A stretch of 5,846 nucleotides of DNA from NCBI GenBank assembly GCA_003224995.1, contig QIAI01000274.1, positions 2,041 through 7,886 on the forward strand, given 5' to 3'. The DNA is from Acidobacteriota bacterium (GTDB lineage: Bacteria > Acidobacteriota > Terriglobia > Terriglobales > Acidobacteriaceae). Below are positions 1-5,183 of the stretch, one piece after another. Made by a program: the position numbers and the translations under genes. The notes beneath the pieces were generated by a model that saw only the letters and a list, made by a program, of their open reading frames with translations, had not been told where the DNA came from and searched no databases. Numbering within the stretch: the first letter of the stretch is position 1; each line of letters starts with the position of its first letter.

Positions 1-1
1 T

Positions 2-1432
2 CCCACCGGCGACGGCAAGATGGCCATTCGCGGGGGCTACGGAGTTTTCTTCGAACATACCAACGGAAACGAGGCCAATGCGGAGTCGCTTGAGCCCGCG
101 GCCAGTCCGGCAGTGCAGACCACGTCGGTTTTCAATCTGACTTCCTATGGCCAAATCGTTCCCCAGGCCTCGGGCTCCACGACGCCCTTGGCTATGATTT
201 CCATTCCCAACAAGGCCGTCTGGCCCTATGTGCAGCAGTGGCATCTCGATATTCAGCGCGAGCTTTGGAGTCACACCGTCGCAACGGTTTCTTACGTCGG
301 CAGCAAGGGCACACACCTGACGCGCTTTCTGGATATCAACCAGATCACGCCCGTTGCGGCAAATCAGAACCCGTATCAACCGGGTGAGGCAATTGCAGAT
401 TGTGGGACCACGGTAGACAGTAACGGTGTGCCGATGGATGCTGTGACCCCAAGCGGAGCGCCGGTTCCTTATTTTGCTCCAAGCTCTGCAGGAGCTCTGC
501 CGTCGGGTCCGGCCGTGAACCTTGGAATCGCCTGCGGCACGGTGCTGTTTCCGGATGCGTTCCGCACGCAGTTTCCCGGAGTCGGATCTGTCAGCCGCCT
601 GGAAGAGAAGGCGACGTCGATTTATCACGCACTGCAGCTCTCGGTACGACGCAGTGTCGGCCGACTCACCTTGAGCGGCGCCTATACCTACAGTCACTCC
701 ATTGATGACTCTTCTGCCGCCCGGGACGCGATCCTGCTCAACACCTACGATCTCGCCCGATCGCGGGCCAGTTCCAACTTCGACCAGCGCCACTTGTTCA
801 ATCTGGGTTACGTGTATGACCTGCCGTTCTTCAAGAACCCGGGCCTGATGAACAAAATATTGGGCGGTTGGCAGTGGTCTGGGATCACCACGATTCAGTC
901 GGGTACACCGTTCAGCGTTGCAAATGGAGTGGTGGGTGACAACGCGGGTGTGGCGAACGGAGTCAGCGTGAATTCCGCCCAGTCGTATCCGGACCTGGTG
1001 GGGAACCCGCGATCGGGAATTGTGAATTTTCCCTTCGATGGTTTCGGACCGTTGGCTTACAACCCCTCTGCATTTGCCGCGCCCCGCGGTCTCACGTTCG
1101 GAAACACGCCCAGAAATTATCTCGTCAATCCGCGGCGAACGAACTTCGACATGTCGATCTTCAAGCACTTCGCCATCAAGGAGAACGTTGGCTTCGAATT
1201 TCGGGCCGAGGCATTCAACGTGTTTAATCACATCGAGTACGCGTGGCTGGGCGGCGACAGCGGTTCTGCGGCGAATAACAGCCCCTTCGGGAACGCTAAC
1301 AGCACCCTTACCTGTTACGGCGCGAACAACTCTGCTGGAGATCCTGCATGCACCTCAGCCAATGCTTACTTGCGTCCGGCAGCGGCCCACAATGGCAGAA
1401 TTCTCCAACTGGGAGCGAAGTTCATCTTCTAG
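2..1432 (+). CDS. Oar-like TonB-dependent receptor, C-terminal part (5' end outside window)
   Basis: This is the C-terminal 476 residues of an outer-membrane receptor; the frame is open from base 2, so the first ATG (base 20) is internal. It begins with GDGKMAIRGGYGVFFE, a segment typical of the barrel of acidobacterial Oar-like receptors. Further family-like stretches are YHALQLSVRRSVGRLTLSGAYTYS, SNFDQRHLFNLGYVYDLPF and GGWQWSGITTIQSGTPFS, which are alternating-residue beta strands. The protein ends in LQLGAKFIF with a terminal Phe, the usual signal for outer-membrane barrel assembly. Full-length relatives run to about 1,000-1,200 residues, so over half the protein, including signal peptide, regulatory domain and plug, lies upstream. 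Four cysteines sit in the putative extracellular loops. The ligand cannot be told; peptides or polysaccharides are possible by family. A strong terminator follows 26 bases after the stop. Family assignment is secure, substrate unknown. Confidence 0.9.
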   Translation, partial: PTGDGKMAIRGGYGVFFEHTNGNEANAESLEPAASPAVQTTSVFNLTSYGQIVPQASGSTTPLAMISIPNKAVWPYVQQWHLDIQRELWSHTVATVSYVGSKGTHLTRFLDINQITPVAANQNPYQPGEAIADCGTTVDSNGVPMDAVTPSGAPVPYFAPSSAGALPSGPAVNLGIACGTVLFPDAFRTQFPGVGSVSRLEEKATSIYHALQLSVRRSVGRLTLSGAYTYSHSIDDSSAARDAILLNTYDLARSRASSNFDQRHLFNLGYVYDLPFFKNPGLMNKILGGWQWSGITTIQSGTPFSVANGVVGDNAGVANGVSVNSAQSYPDLVGNPRSGIVNFPFDGFGPLAYNPSAFAAPRGLTFGNTPRNYLVNPRRTNFDMSIFKHFAIKENVGFEFRAEAFNVFNHIEYAWLGGDSGSAANNSPFGNANSTLTCYGANNSAGDPACTSANAYLRPAAAHNGRILQLGAKFIF

Positions 1433-1457
1433 CGAGAGCGCAATCCGCAAGCAGCAG

Positions 1458-1491
1458 ACATTCCGGCCTTGAAGAGGCCGGAATGTTTTTT
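1458..1491 (+). terminator. Intrinsic terminator of the left receptor gene
   Basis: A perfect 12-bp stem (1458-1469 pairing with 1475-1486, arm ACATTCCGGCCT) closes a 5-base TGAAG loop and runs straight into a T tract at 1486-1491. It lies 26 bases past the receptor stop codon on the same strand. The opposite strand has no T tract after the hairpin, so it should act only on plus-strand transcription. Confidence 0.93.
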
Positions 1492-1570
1492 GCACGATGC
1501 TGTGAAACGGGATGGTGTCCCAGAAATAAATAGCATTAGGAAAACCCTAAGTGAAGAGAACCGGTCGTTG
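1492..1570. other. Intergenic stretch before the repeats, no gene
   Basis: This joins the receptor terminator to the tandem repeats. It holds only small dyads: GGGA-TGGTG-TCCC near 1510-1522 and TTAGG-AAAAC-CCTAA near 1537-1552, both with short stems and no following T tract. CCGGTCG at 1561-1567 also occurs inside the repeat unit and may be the remnant of a degraded extra copy, but seven bases is weak evidence. I see no coding signal: open frames here have no ribosome site and contain the repeat. Confidence 0.5.
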
Positions 1571-1723
1571 AAAACACAAGGTCCCTCCACTCCGCTTCGC
1601 TCCGGTCGGGATGACAGAGTTAAAACACAAGGTCCCTCCACTCCGCTTCGCTCCGGTCGGGATGACAGAGTTAAAGCACAAGGTCCCTCCACTCCGCTTC
1701 GCTCCGGTCGAGATGACAGAGTT
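1571..1723. repeat. Three tandem copies of a 51-bp intergenic repeat
   Basis: Units occupy 1571-1621, 1622-1672 and 1673-1723 with no spacer. Units 1 and 2 are identical; unit 3 differs at two bases (A to G at 1676, G to A at 1711). The core reads GTCCCTCCACTCCGCTTCGC followed by TCCGGTCGGGATGACAG. It has an imperfect dyad: TCCC pairs with GGGA, ACT with GGT (one wobble pair), and GC-TTC-GC lies in the middle. The array sits between the 3' ends of two convergent genes, the usual place for REP-like elements. From memory, similar GC-rich units that translate as SRPERSGVEGP-type peptides occur between genes in acidobacterial and other environmental genomes; this is unverified. The unit length is a multiple of three, so frames stay open on both strands, but the peptides are just the repeat translated and I do not call them genes. 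Near-identity of the copies suggests recent tandem duplication. Confidence 0.92.
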
Positions 1724-1749
1724 ATGCCGCGAATTTGCGGATCAGGACA

Positions 1750-2961
1750 CTAGCGGCGAGAGCCTAAAGCCTCAACCTGCCGTTGCCCCTTCACTACGGC
1801 AAGCCCGCTCTCCAGGTCGGCAATGAGATCCTGCACATTCTCAATTCCGATTGAGAGCCGCACCATCTGGTCGGTCACGCCGATTTTTGCGCGCTCTTCC
1901 GCGCTAATCATGGAGTGCGAGGTAATGACCGGGATGGTCACCAGCGACTCCACTCCGCCCAGGCTGGGCGCCAGGGTAAACAATTGCAGAGCCTCTGCGA
2001 AGCGGCAAGCGTCCTGACCTGTCCCCTCCACCTCGAAGCTCAAGACTCCGCCTCCGCCGTGCATCTGTTGCATGGCAAGCGCGCGCTGCGGATGTCCTTC
2101 GAGGAAGGGATAGCTGACGCTGCGCACTTTGGGATGGGATTTCAAGAATTGTGCGACTCGTAAGGCATTCTCGTTCTGCCGCTGCACGCGTACGGCCAGC
2201 GTCTTGATGCCGCGCAGCAACAACCAGGCGGCGTGCGGGTCCATGTTGCAGCCCAGGGTAGTGCGGGTGGAGTGAATCGTGTCGATCAGATCTTTGCGGC
2301 CCGCCACGATCCCGCAGATCAAATCGGCGTGGCCTCCGAAATATTTTGTGCCCGAGTGCATCACCAGATCGATGCCAAATTCGGCCGGGCGGCAATTGAT
2401 CGGCGTGGAAAATGTGCTGTCGATGAGAGTGGCGACGCCGTGTTCCTTGGCCAAGGCCGCCACTCTTTTCAGGTCGACCACGCGCAGGGTGGGGTTAGTC
2501 GGAGACTCGAGGTGCAGGATCTTCGTAGTCGGCCGCATGGCTCGTGCGTGCTGCTCGTAGTCTGTCGTGTCGACGAGAGTGACCTCCATGCCAAACTTCG
2601 GCAGCCATTGAGTGAAGAACTTGGTCGCGCCGCCATAGATGTCGCGTTGCGCCACGATGTGATCGCCGGCCTTGGTCAGGGCCAGGACGGTGGTGGTAAT
2701 TGCGGACATCCCTGAGGCAAACAGTAAGGCAGCGTCCGCGCCCTCCAGTTCCGCAATGGCGTTTTCGGCCACGGTGTGGGTGGGATTGCCGTAACGCGTG
2801 TAGAAGTGATCGGTCGACGTTGCCCGGACCTGCTCCTCCATGTCGGTTATTTCGAACGTGGAAGTCTGATAAATGGGGGTGCTCAGCGGACCATTCTTCT
2901 TGCTGAGGTCCATGCCGCCGCGAACCGCCTCGGTTTCCGCCTGACGCCGATGTTCTTTCAT
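1750..2961 (-). CDS. PLP-dependent trans-sulfuration enzyme (cystathionine gamma-synthase/gamma-lyase type)
   Basis: This is a 403-residue cytoplasmic fold-type I enzyme of the Cys/Met metabolism PLP family, of normal family length. Visible landmarks: YTRYGNPT at 54-61 (Tyr54 and Arg56 reach the PLP phosphate of the neighbouring subunit), SGMSA at 83-87, Tyr109 in DIYGG (stacks on PLP), ESPTNPT at 152-158, Asp181 in LIDSTF (binds the pyridine nitrogen), HSGTKYFGGH with Schiff-base Lys206, SLGGVESL at 333-340, and Arg368 in VRLSIG (substrate carboxylate). The position of the Cys typical of methionine gamma-lyase is Gly111 (YGGATKFF), and Glu338 is kept, so a cystathionine synthase or lyase role looks likelier. 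The exact reaction (cystathionine synthesis, cystathionine cleavage or methionine cleavage) cannot be fixed from sequence. The ATG is preceded by AGAGG (complement 2968-2972) at six bases. It lies 102 bp downstream of ilvE on the same strand and could be co-transcribed with it. No clear terminator follows the stop; transcripts would run into the repeats. Confidence 0.93.
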   Translation of the reverse strand: MKEHRRQAETEAVRGGMDLSKKNGPLSTPIYQTSTFEITDMEEQVRATSTDHFYTRYGNPTHTVAENAIAELEGADAALLFASGMSAITTTVLALTKAGDHIVAQRDIYGGATKFFTQWLPKFGMEVTLVDTTDYEQHARAMRPTTKILHLESPTNPTLRVVDLKRVAALAKEHGVATLIDSTFSTPINCRPAEFGIDLVMHSGTKYFGGHADLICGIVAGRKDLIDTIHSTRTTLGCNMDPHAAWLLLRGIKTLAVRVQRQNENALRVAQFLKSHPKVRSVSYPFLEGHPQRALAMQQMHGGGGVLSFEVEGTGQDACRFAEALQLFTLAPSLGGVESLVTIPVITSHSMISAEERAKIGVTDQMVRLSIGIENVQDLIADLESGLAVVKGQRQVEALGSRR

Positions 2962-2991
2962 GGATTGCCTCTATCGAAATCGAAGACTGAG

Positions 2992-2997
2992 ATTAAA
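2992..2997 (-). promoter_or_regulatory. Possible -10 box for the trans-sulfuration gene
   Basis: On the minus strand this reads TTTAAT, one base from TATAAT. A start about seven bases downstream would give a leader of about 24 bases that still includes the AGAGG ribosome site. No good -35 element sits at 16-18 bases. The nearby TTTACA resembles a -35 box, but no convincing -10 follows it. This is weak and is given only as a candidate separate promoter. Confidence 0.22.
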
Positions 2998-3003
2998 TGT
3001 AAA

Positions 3004-3018
3004 CCGCAGGGATTGCGG
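3004..3018 (-). promoter_or_regulatory. Small GC-rich hairpin followed by T-rich bases (possible weak terminator)
   Basis: On the minus strand CCGCA-ATCCC-TGCGG forms a 5-bp stem and is followed at once by TTTACATTT. This resembles a weak intrinsic terminator in the ilvE-to-trans-sulfuration gap. Its first arm shares bases 3016-3018 with the larger upstream hairpin, so the two full stems cannot form together. The short stem and interrupted T tract keep confidence low. Confidence 0.3.
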
Positions 3019-3056
3019 AGAACTGCCACAGACGCGCTGTGTGTGCAGATTCTCCG
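3016..3056 (-). promoter_or_regulatory. Long imperfect hairpin directly after ilvE
   Basis: Three stacked helices total 16 bp. The outer one is 3016-3022 with 3050-3056 (CGGAGAA with TTCTCCG), the middle one 3023-3026 with 3045-3048 (CTGC with GCAG), and the inner one 3027-3031 with 3037-3041 (CACAG with CTGTG), around a 5-base loop at 3032-3036. Unpaired bases are limited to one at 3049 and three at 3042-3044. It starts seven bases past the ilvE stop codon. There is no direct T tract, so it is not a plain intrinsic terminator. It could protect the ilvE 3' end, mark a processing site or act as part of an attenuator. The pairing is seen directly; the role is inferred. Confidence 0.6.
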
Positions 3057-3063
3057 GACCATC

Positions 3064-4005
3064 CTACGCTTTGGCGGTGGCATCCATTGCCGGCACTGGC
3101 GAAAACCACTGTGCAGACCGAGCGTGCCGTCCACTGGTCAGATCGTCGAAAGCCTTCTGCAGTTCTCGGGTGACCGGACCGGTTTTCCCGGTGCCAATCG
3201 TGCGAAAATCAATTTCGCGCAAGCCGATCACTTCCGCCGCAGTCCCACAAACAAAGACTTCGTCGGCGATATAAAGCTGGTCGCGCGAAATCGGCTCCTC
3301 GACCACCGTATACCCAATGTCACCGGCAATCGTGATGAGGCTATCGCGCGTGATGCCTTCCAGGATGGAAGCCTTGGGCACGGTGTAGATCACCCCATGG
3401 CGCACGACGAAAATGTTTTCGCCGGTGCACTCGGCGACATAGCCCGAAGGATCGAGCATGATGGCTTCATCGAAGCCCAGACGCTGCGATTCGGTCTTGG
3501 CGAGAATCGATCCCACATAATTTCCCGAGACCTTCGCCTTGGTCATCATGATGTTGGGATGCAGTCGCGTGAACGAAGAAATATTTGCCCGGATGCCGCG
3601 CTCCTTTGCCTGTTCGCCGAGAAATGCCTTCCACTCCCAAACTGCGATGATCAGCCGAGGCTTGCCCGCGTCGACCACCATGCCCATGGCGCCATCAAGA
3701 AAAATCAGCGGCCGGATGTAGCACGACGTGAACCCGTTCGCCGCGATCACCTGGTGAATGGCCTCGCAGATCTGCACTTTGGAGAAGGGCAGGTCGCGGA
3801 ATCCGACCACCAGCGCGGAATCCAGCAAGCGCTCCACATGCTCGTCGAGGCGGAATACCGCGGGGCCGTGCTCCGTGGCATAGCAGCGAATGCCCTCAAA
3901 CACGCTGTAACCATAGTGCAGGCCTGCATTCACAAAAGGAACAACGCCCTCAGCCGCGGGCCGAAGTTCGCCATCCATCCAGATGTACCGCGGGGTCCCT
4001 GACAT
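3064..4005 (-). CDS. ilvE: Branched-chain amino acid aminotransferase
   Basis: This 313-residue cytoplasmic fold-type IV PLP enzyme transfers amino groups between glutamate and the keto acids of leucine, isoleucine and valine, the last step of their synthesis. Length matches E. coli IlvE (309). Landmarks: WMDGELRPAAEG near the N terminus, HYGYSVFEGIRCY at 30-42 with Arg40, YIRPL at 96-100, the Schiff-base lysine Lys158 in KAKVSGNY, LDPSGYVAECTGENIF at 184-199 with Glu192, LEGITRD at 215-221, DEVFVCGTAAEV at 248-259 and TGPVT at 275-279. The frame stays open upstream to an ATG at 4071, but I chose the ATG at 4005: homology begins right there (MSGTPRYIWMDG), and AGGAG lies 12 bases upstream. 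The 22 extra residues match nothing in the family. The gene is divergent from the SDR-like gene over a 100-bp gap and points towards the trans-sulfuration gene. I saw no convincing promoter of its own. All key residues are intact. Confidence 0.96.
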   Translation of the reverse strand: MSGTPRYIWMDGELRPAAEGVVPFVNAGLHYGYSVFEGIRCYATEHGPAVFRLDEHVERLLDSALVVGFRDLPFSKVQICEAIHQVIAANGFTSCYIRPLIFLDGAMGMVVDAGKPRLIIAVWEWKAFLGEQAKERGIRANISSFTRLHPNIMMTKAKVSGNYVGSILAKTESQRLGFDEAIMLDPSGYVAECTGENIFVVRHGVIYTVPKASILEGITRDSLITIAGDIGYTVVEEPISRDQLYIADEVFVCGTAAEVIGLREIDFRTIGTGKTGPVTRELQKAFDDLTSGRHARSAQWFSPVPAMDATAKA

Positions 4006-4017
4006 AGTTTGCAATCT

Positions 4018-4022
4018 CTCCT
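4018..4022 (-). promoter_or_regulatory. Ribosome binding site supporting the ilvE start
   Basis: AGGAG on the minus strand (within AACAGGAGAGATTG) lies 12 bases before the ATG at 4005. The spacing is somewhat long, though the GAGAG part lies closer. It favours 4005 over the upstream in-frame ATG at 4071. Confidence 0.6.
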
Positions 4023-4087
4023 GTTTTTTCCAGATTACCCGCCATTCTCGCCCGCAAGCAAGCGAAACCAATGTCGCCGAGGACTGT

Positions 4088-4096
4088 TGCTATAAT
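4088..4096 (+). promoter_or_regulatory. Extended -10 promoter giving a probably leaderless transcript
   Basis: TGCTATAAT is a perfect TATAAT hexamer (4091-4096) with the TG of an extended -10 element. No TTGACA-like -35 box sits 16-18 bases upstream, as is usual for extended -10 promoters. The ATG of the SDR-like gene is only nine bases past the hexamer, where transcription itself should start, so the mRNA would have almost no 5' leader. There is no Shine-Dalgarno sequence in the gap (CCCCCGCCT), which fits leaderless translation. Confidence 0.65.
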
Positions 4097-4105
4097 CCCC
4101 CGCCT

Positions 4106-4894
4106 ATGGAAACCGGCCTCCGCAATCGAGTTGCGATGGTCGCCGCCTCCAGCCAGGGTATTGGACGCGCGACGGCCCAAGCCTTTGCCGCTGAGGGCTG
4201 CCGGCTTGCGATGTGCTCCCGCAATCCTGAATCCCTCAACGCCGCCGTCACCCAGATTCAACAACAACACAAGGTCGAGGTGTTTTCCCAAGCCTTCGAC
4301 GTGACCGACGCCGGCGCCGTCCGCGACTTTGTTGCCGCGACCGTCTCCAGGTTCGGCTCCGCCGACATTTGCGTCACTAACGCCGGCGGGCCGCCTGCCA
4401 AAAGCTTCCTCGCCGCCTCTCTCGACGACTGGCGGAAGGCTGTCGACACCAATTTCCTCAGCGCCGTCTACTTCGCTCGCGAAGTCATCCCGCACATGCA
4501 GAAGAACAAATGGGGCCGAATCATCACCATTACCTCGATCACCACCAAGCAGCCCGTGCTCGAGCTGGTTCTTTCGAACGCGGTCCGCGCCGCCGTTGTC
4601 GGCCTGGTCAAAAGCCTCGCCAATGAGTTCGGCAAGGACAACATTCTAGTTAACAACGTTGGCCCCGGCTTCACCGCAACCGATCGTCTGAAAGAGCTTG
4701 CGAAGACTCGCTCGGCTGCATCCGGACAATCGCAGCGGGAGGTATTCGATGCCTGGGCCGTAGACGCAGCCCAGAAACGCATTGGCGAGCCGCGTGAGGT
4801 AGCCGACACCATTGTCTGGCTCGCCTCGGAGCGCGCTTCGTTCGTTACCGGGCAGACAATTCTTGTAGATGGTGGAGCTTACAAGGGGCTGTGA
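4106..4894 (+). CDS. SDR-like protein (BKR-like subgroup) with degenerate catalytic motifs
   Basis: This is a 262-residue Rossmann-fold protein of the short-chain dehydrogenase/reductase superfamily, of normal classical-SDR length. The dinucleotide motif is AASSQGIG at 13-20 in place of TGxxxGIG. Arg39 in CSRN at the end of strand 2 suggests NADP. Asp65 in FDVTD, TNAGG at 91-95, Asn116 in DTNFLSA, Ser144 in TITS, GPGF at 186-189 and a final TGQTILVDGGAYKGL are family-typical. The YxxxK pair is missing: the aligned stretch reads SNAVR (157-161) before AAVVGL, and there is no Tyr at all between 141 and 181. This pattern matches, as I recall it, CDD subgroup cd05344, described as BKR-like without perfect NAD or catalytic motifs. 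Enzyme activity and substrate are therefore unknown. The ATG at 4106 was chosen because homology starts there and the promoter ends just before it; the upstream ATG at 3983 lies inside ilvE on the other strand. No clear terminator follows. Confidence 0.88.
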   Translation: METGLRNRVAMVAASSQGIGRATAQAFAAEGCRLAMCSRNPESLNAAVTQIQQQHKVEVFSQAFDVTDAGAVRDFVAATVSRFGSADICVTNAGGPPAKSFLAASLDDWRKAVDTNFLSAVYFAREVIPHMQKNKWGRIITITSITTKQPVLELVLSNAVRAAVVGLVKSLANEFGKDNILVNNVGPGFTATDRLKELAKTRSAASGQSQREVFDAWAVDAAQKRIGEPREVADTIVWLASERASFVTGQTILVDGGAYKGL

Positions 4895-5076
4895 CCCGCG
4901 GTCGAGTGCTGTGAATAGGGACTCTTCTGGTTCTTTTCGCCAACATGAGTTGAAACCTCATTAGCCTTTCGAGTACCCTGTTTCGCAACTCCAAGCCAAT
5001 TAGAGTTCACCCCGGGATCACGATTTCCCCGGAAGCACAGGCGGGAGAATTGTTGATTCAGGTGTTCAGAGCCGCA

Positions 5077-5098
5077 GCGCACTGCAATCAGTGTGCGC
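5077..5098 (+). other. Hairpin in the leader region of the right receptor
   Basis: GCGCAC at 5077-5082 pairs perfectly with GTGCGC at 5093-5098 around a 10-base loop; an alternative fold pairs ACT with AGT inside the loop. No T tract follows, so it is not a terminator. It may be a structured 5' leader element if transcription begins upstream, or mean nothing. Confidence 0.3.
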
Positions 5099-5173
5099 GG
5101 GCGGAAGATGGGGATGTTGTTGTCCGCTGTCCTTGGTACTCAACCGGTAAGTTGACCATGAACCCCGAGTGGG

Positions 5174-5180
5174 GGAGGAG
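5174..5180 (+). promoter_or_regulatory. Strong ribosome binding site of the right receptor
   Basis: GGAGGAG, inside the purine run GGGGGAGGAG, lies three bases before the ATG at 5184; counting its GGAGG core, spacing is five bases. It is the best Shine-Dalgarno in the window and fixes the receptor start. Confidence 0.85.
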
Positions 5181-5183
5181 TGT

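Larger units (their letters stand above)
4895..5183. other. Intergenic region upstream of the right receptor, no gene
   Basis: These 289 bases separate the SDR-like gene from the right receptor. A 5-bp stem at 4945-4949/4957-4961 (ATGAG with CTCAT) lacks a good T tract, so no real terminator is visible for the SDR-like gene. TTGAAA at 4950-4955 and TACCCT at 4974-4979, 18 bases apart, are a poor promoter candidate for the receptor. CCGGG at 5012-5016 can pair with CCCGG at 5028-5032, and TCAAC at 5140-5144 with GTTGA at 5151-5155. A 67-residue frame on the minus strand (4879-5082) overlaps the SDR gene end and has no recognisable features. I match nothing to a known riboswitch. Confidence 0.45.

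Noticed and set aside
1458..1491. Bidirectional terminator serving the convergent trans-sulfuration gene too
   Set aside because: The stem is symmetric, but on the minus strand it is not followed by a T tract, and it lies nearly 300 bases past that gene with the repeats in between.
1571..1723. CRISPR array from the regular repeats
   Set aside because: The three units abut with no unique spacers, the 51-bp unit is longer than CRISPR repeats, and there are no cas genes in the window.
1429..1753. Small open frames on both strands through the repeat region (94, 87 and 71 residues)
   Set aside because: Their sequence is mostly the 51-bp unit translated, which stays open because the unit is a multiple of three. 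None has a ribosome site or family likeness, and two cross the receptor terminator.
2962..3063. SAM or SAH riboswitch upstream of the sulfur amino-acid gene
   Set aside because: The location is suggestive, but the conserved cores of SAM-I, SAM-II and SAH riboswitches, as I remember them, are not present; a covariance-model search would settle it.
2776..4002. A 408-residue plus-strand open frame opposite ilvE and the trans-sulfuration gene
   Set aside because: It runs antisense through two well-recognised genes and the gap between them, has no protein family character, and is the usual by-product of GC-rich codon use on the opposite strand.
4006..4071. N-terminal extension of ilvE to the ATG at 4071
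   Set aside because: The added 22 residues lie upstream of the region matching the family, and a ribosome site supports the ATG at 4005.
3983..4105. N-terminal extension of the SDR-like gene to an upstream ATG
   Set aside because: The extra 41 residues overlap the ilvE start on the other strand, match nothing in the SDR fold, and the consensus -10 box would lie inside the coding region.
4879..5082. A 67-residue minus-strand open frame after the SDR-like gene
   Set aside because: It overlaps the SDR gene end, has no recognisable motif or signal peptide, and its composition looks non-coding.
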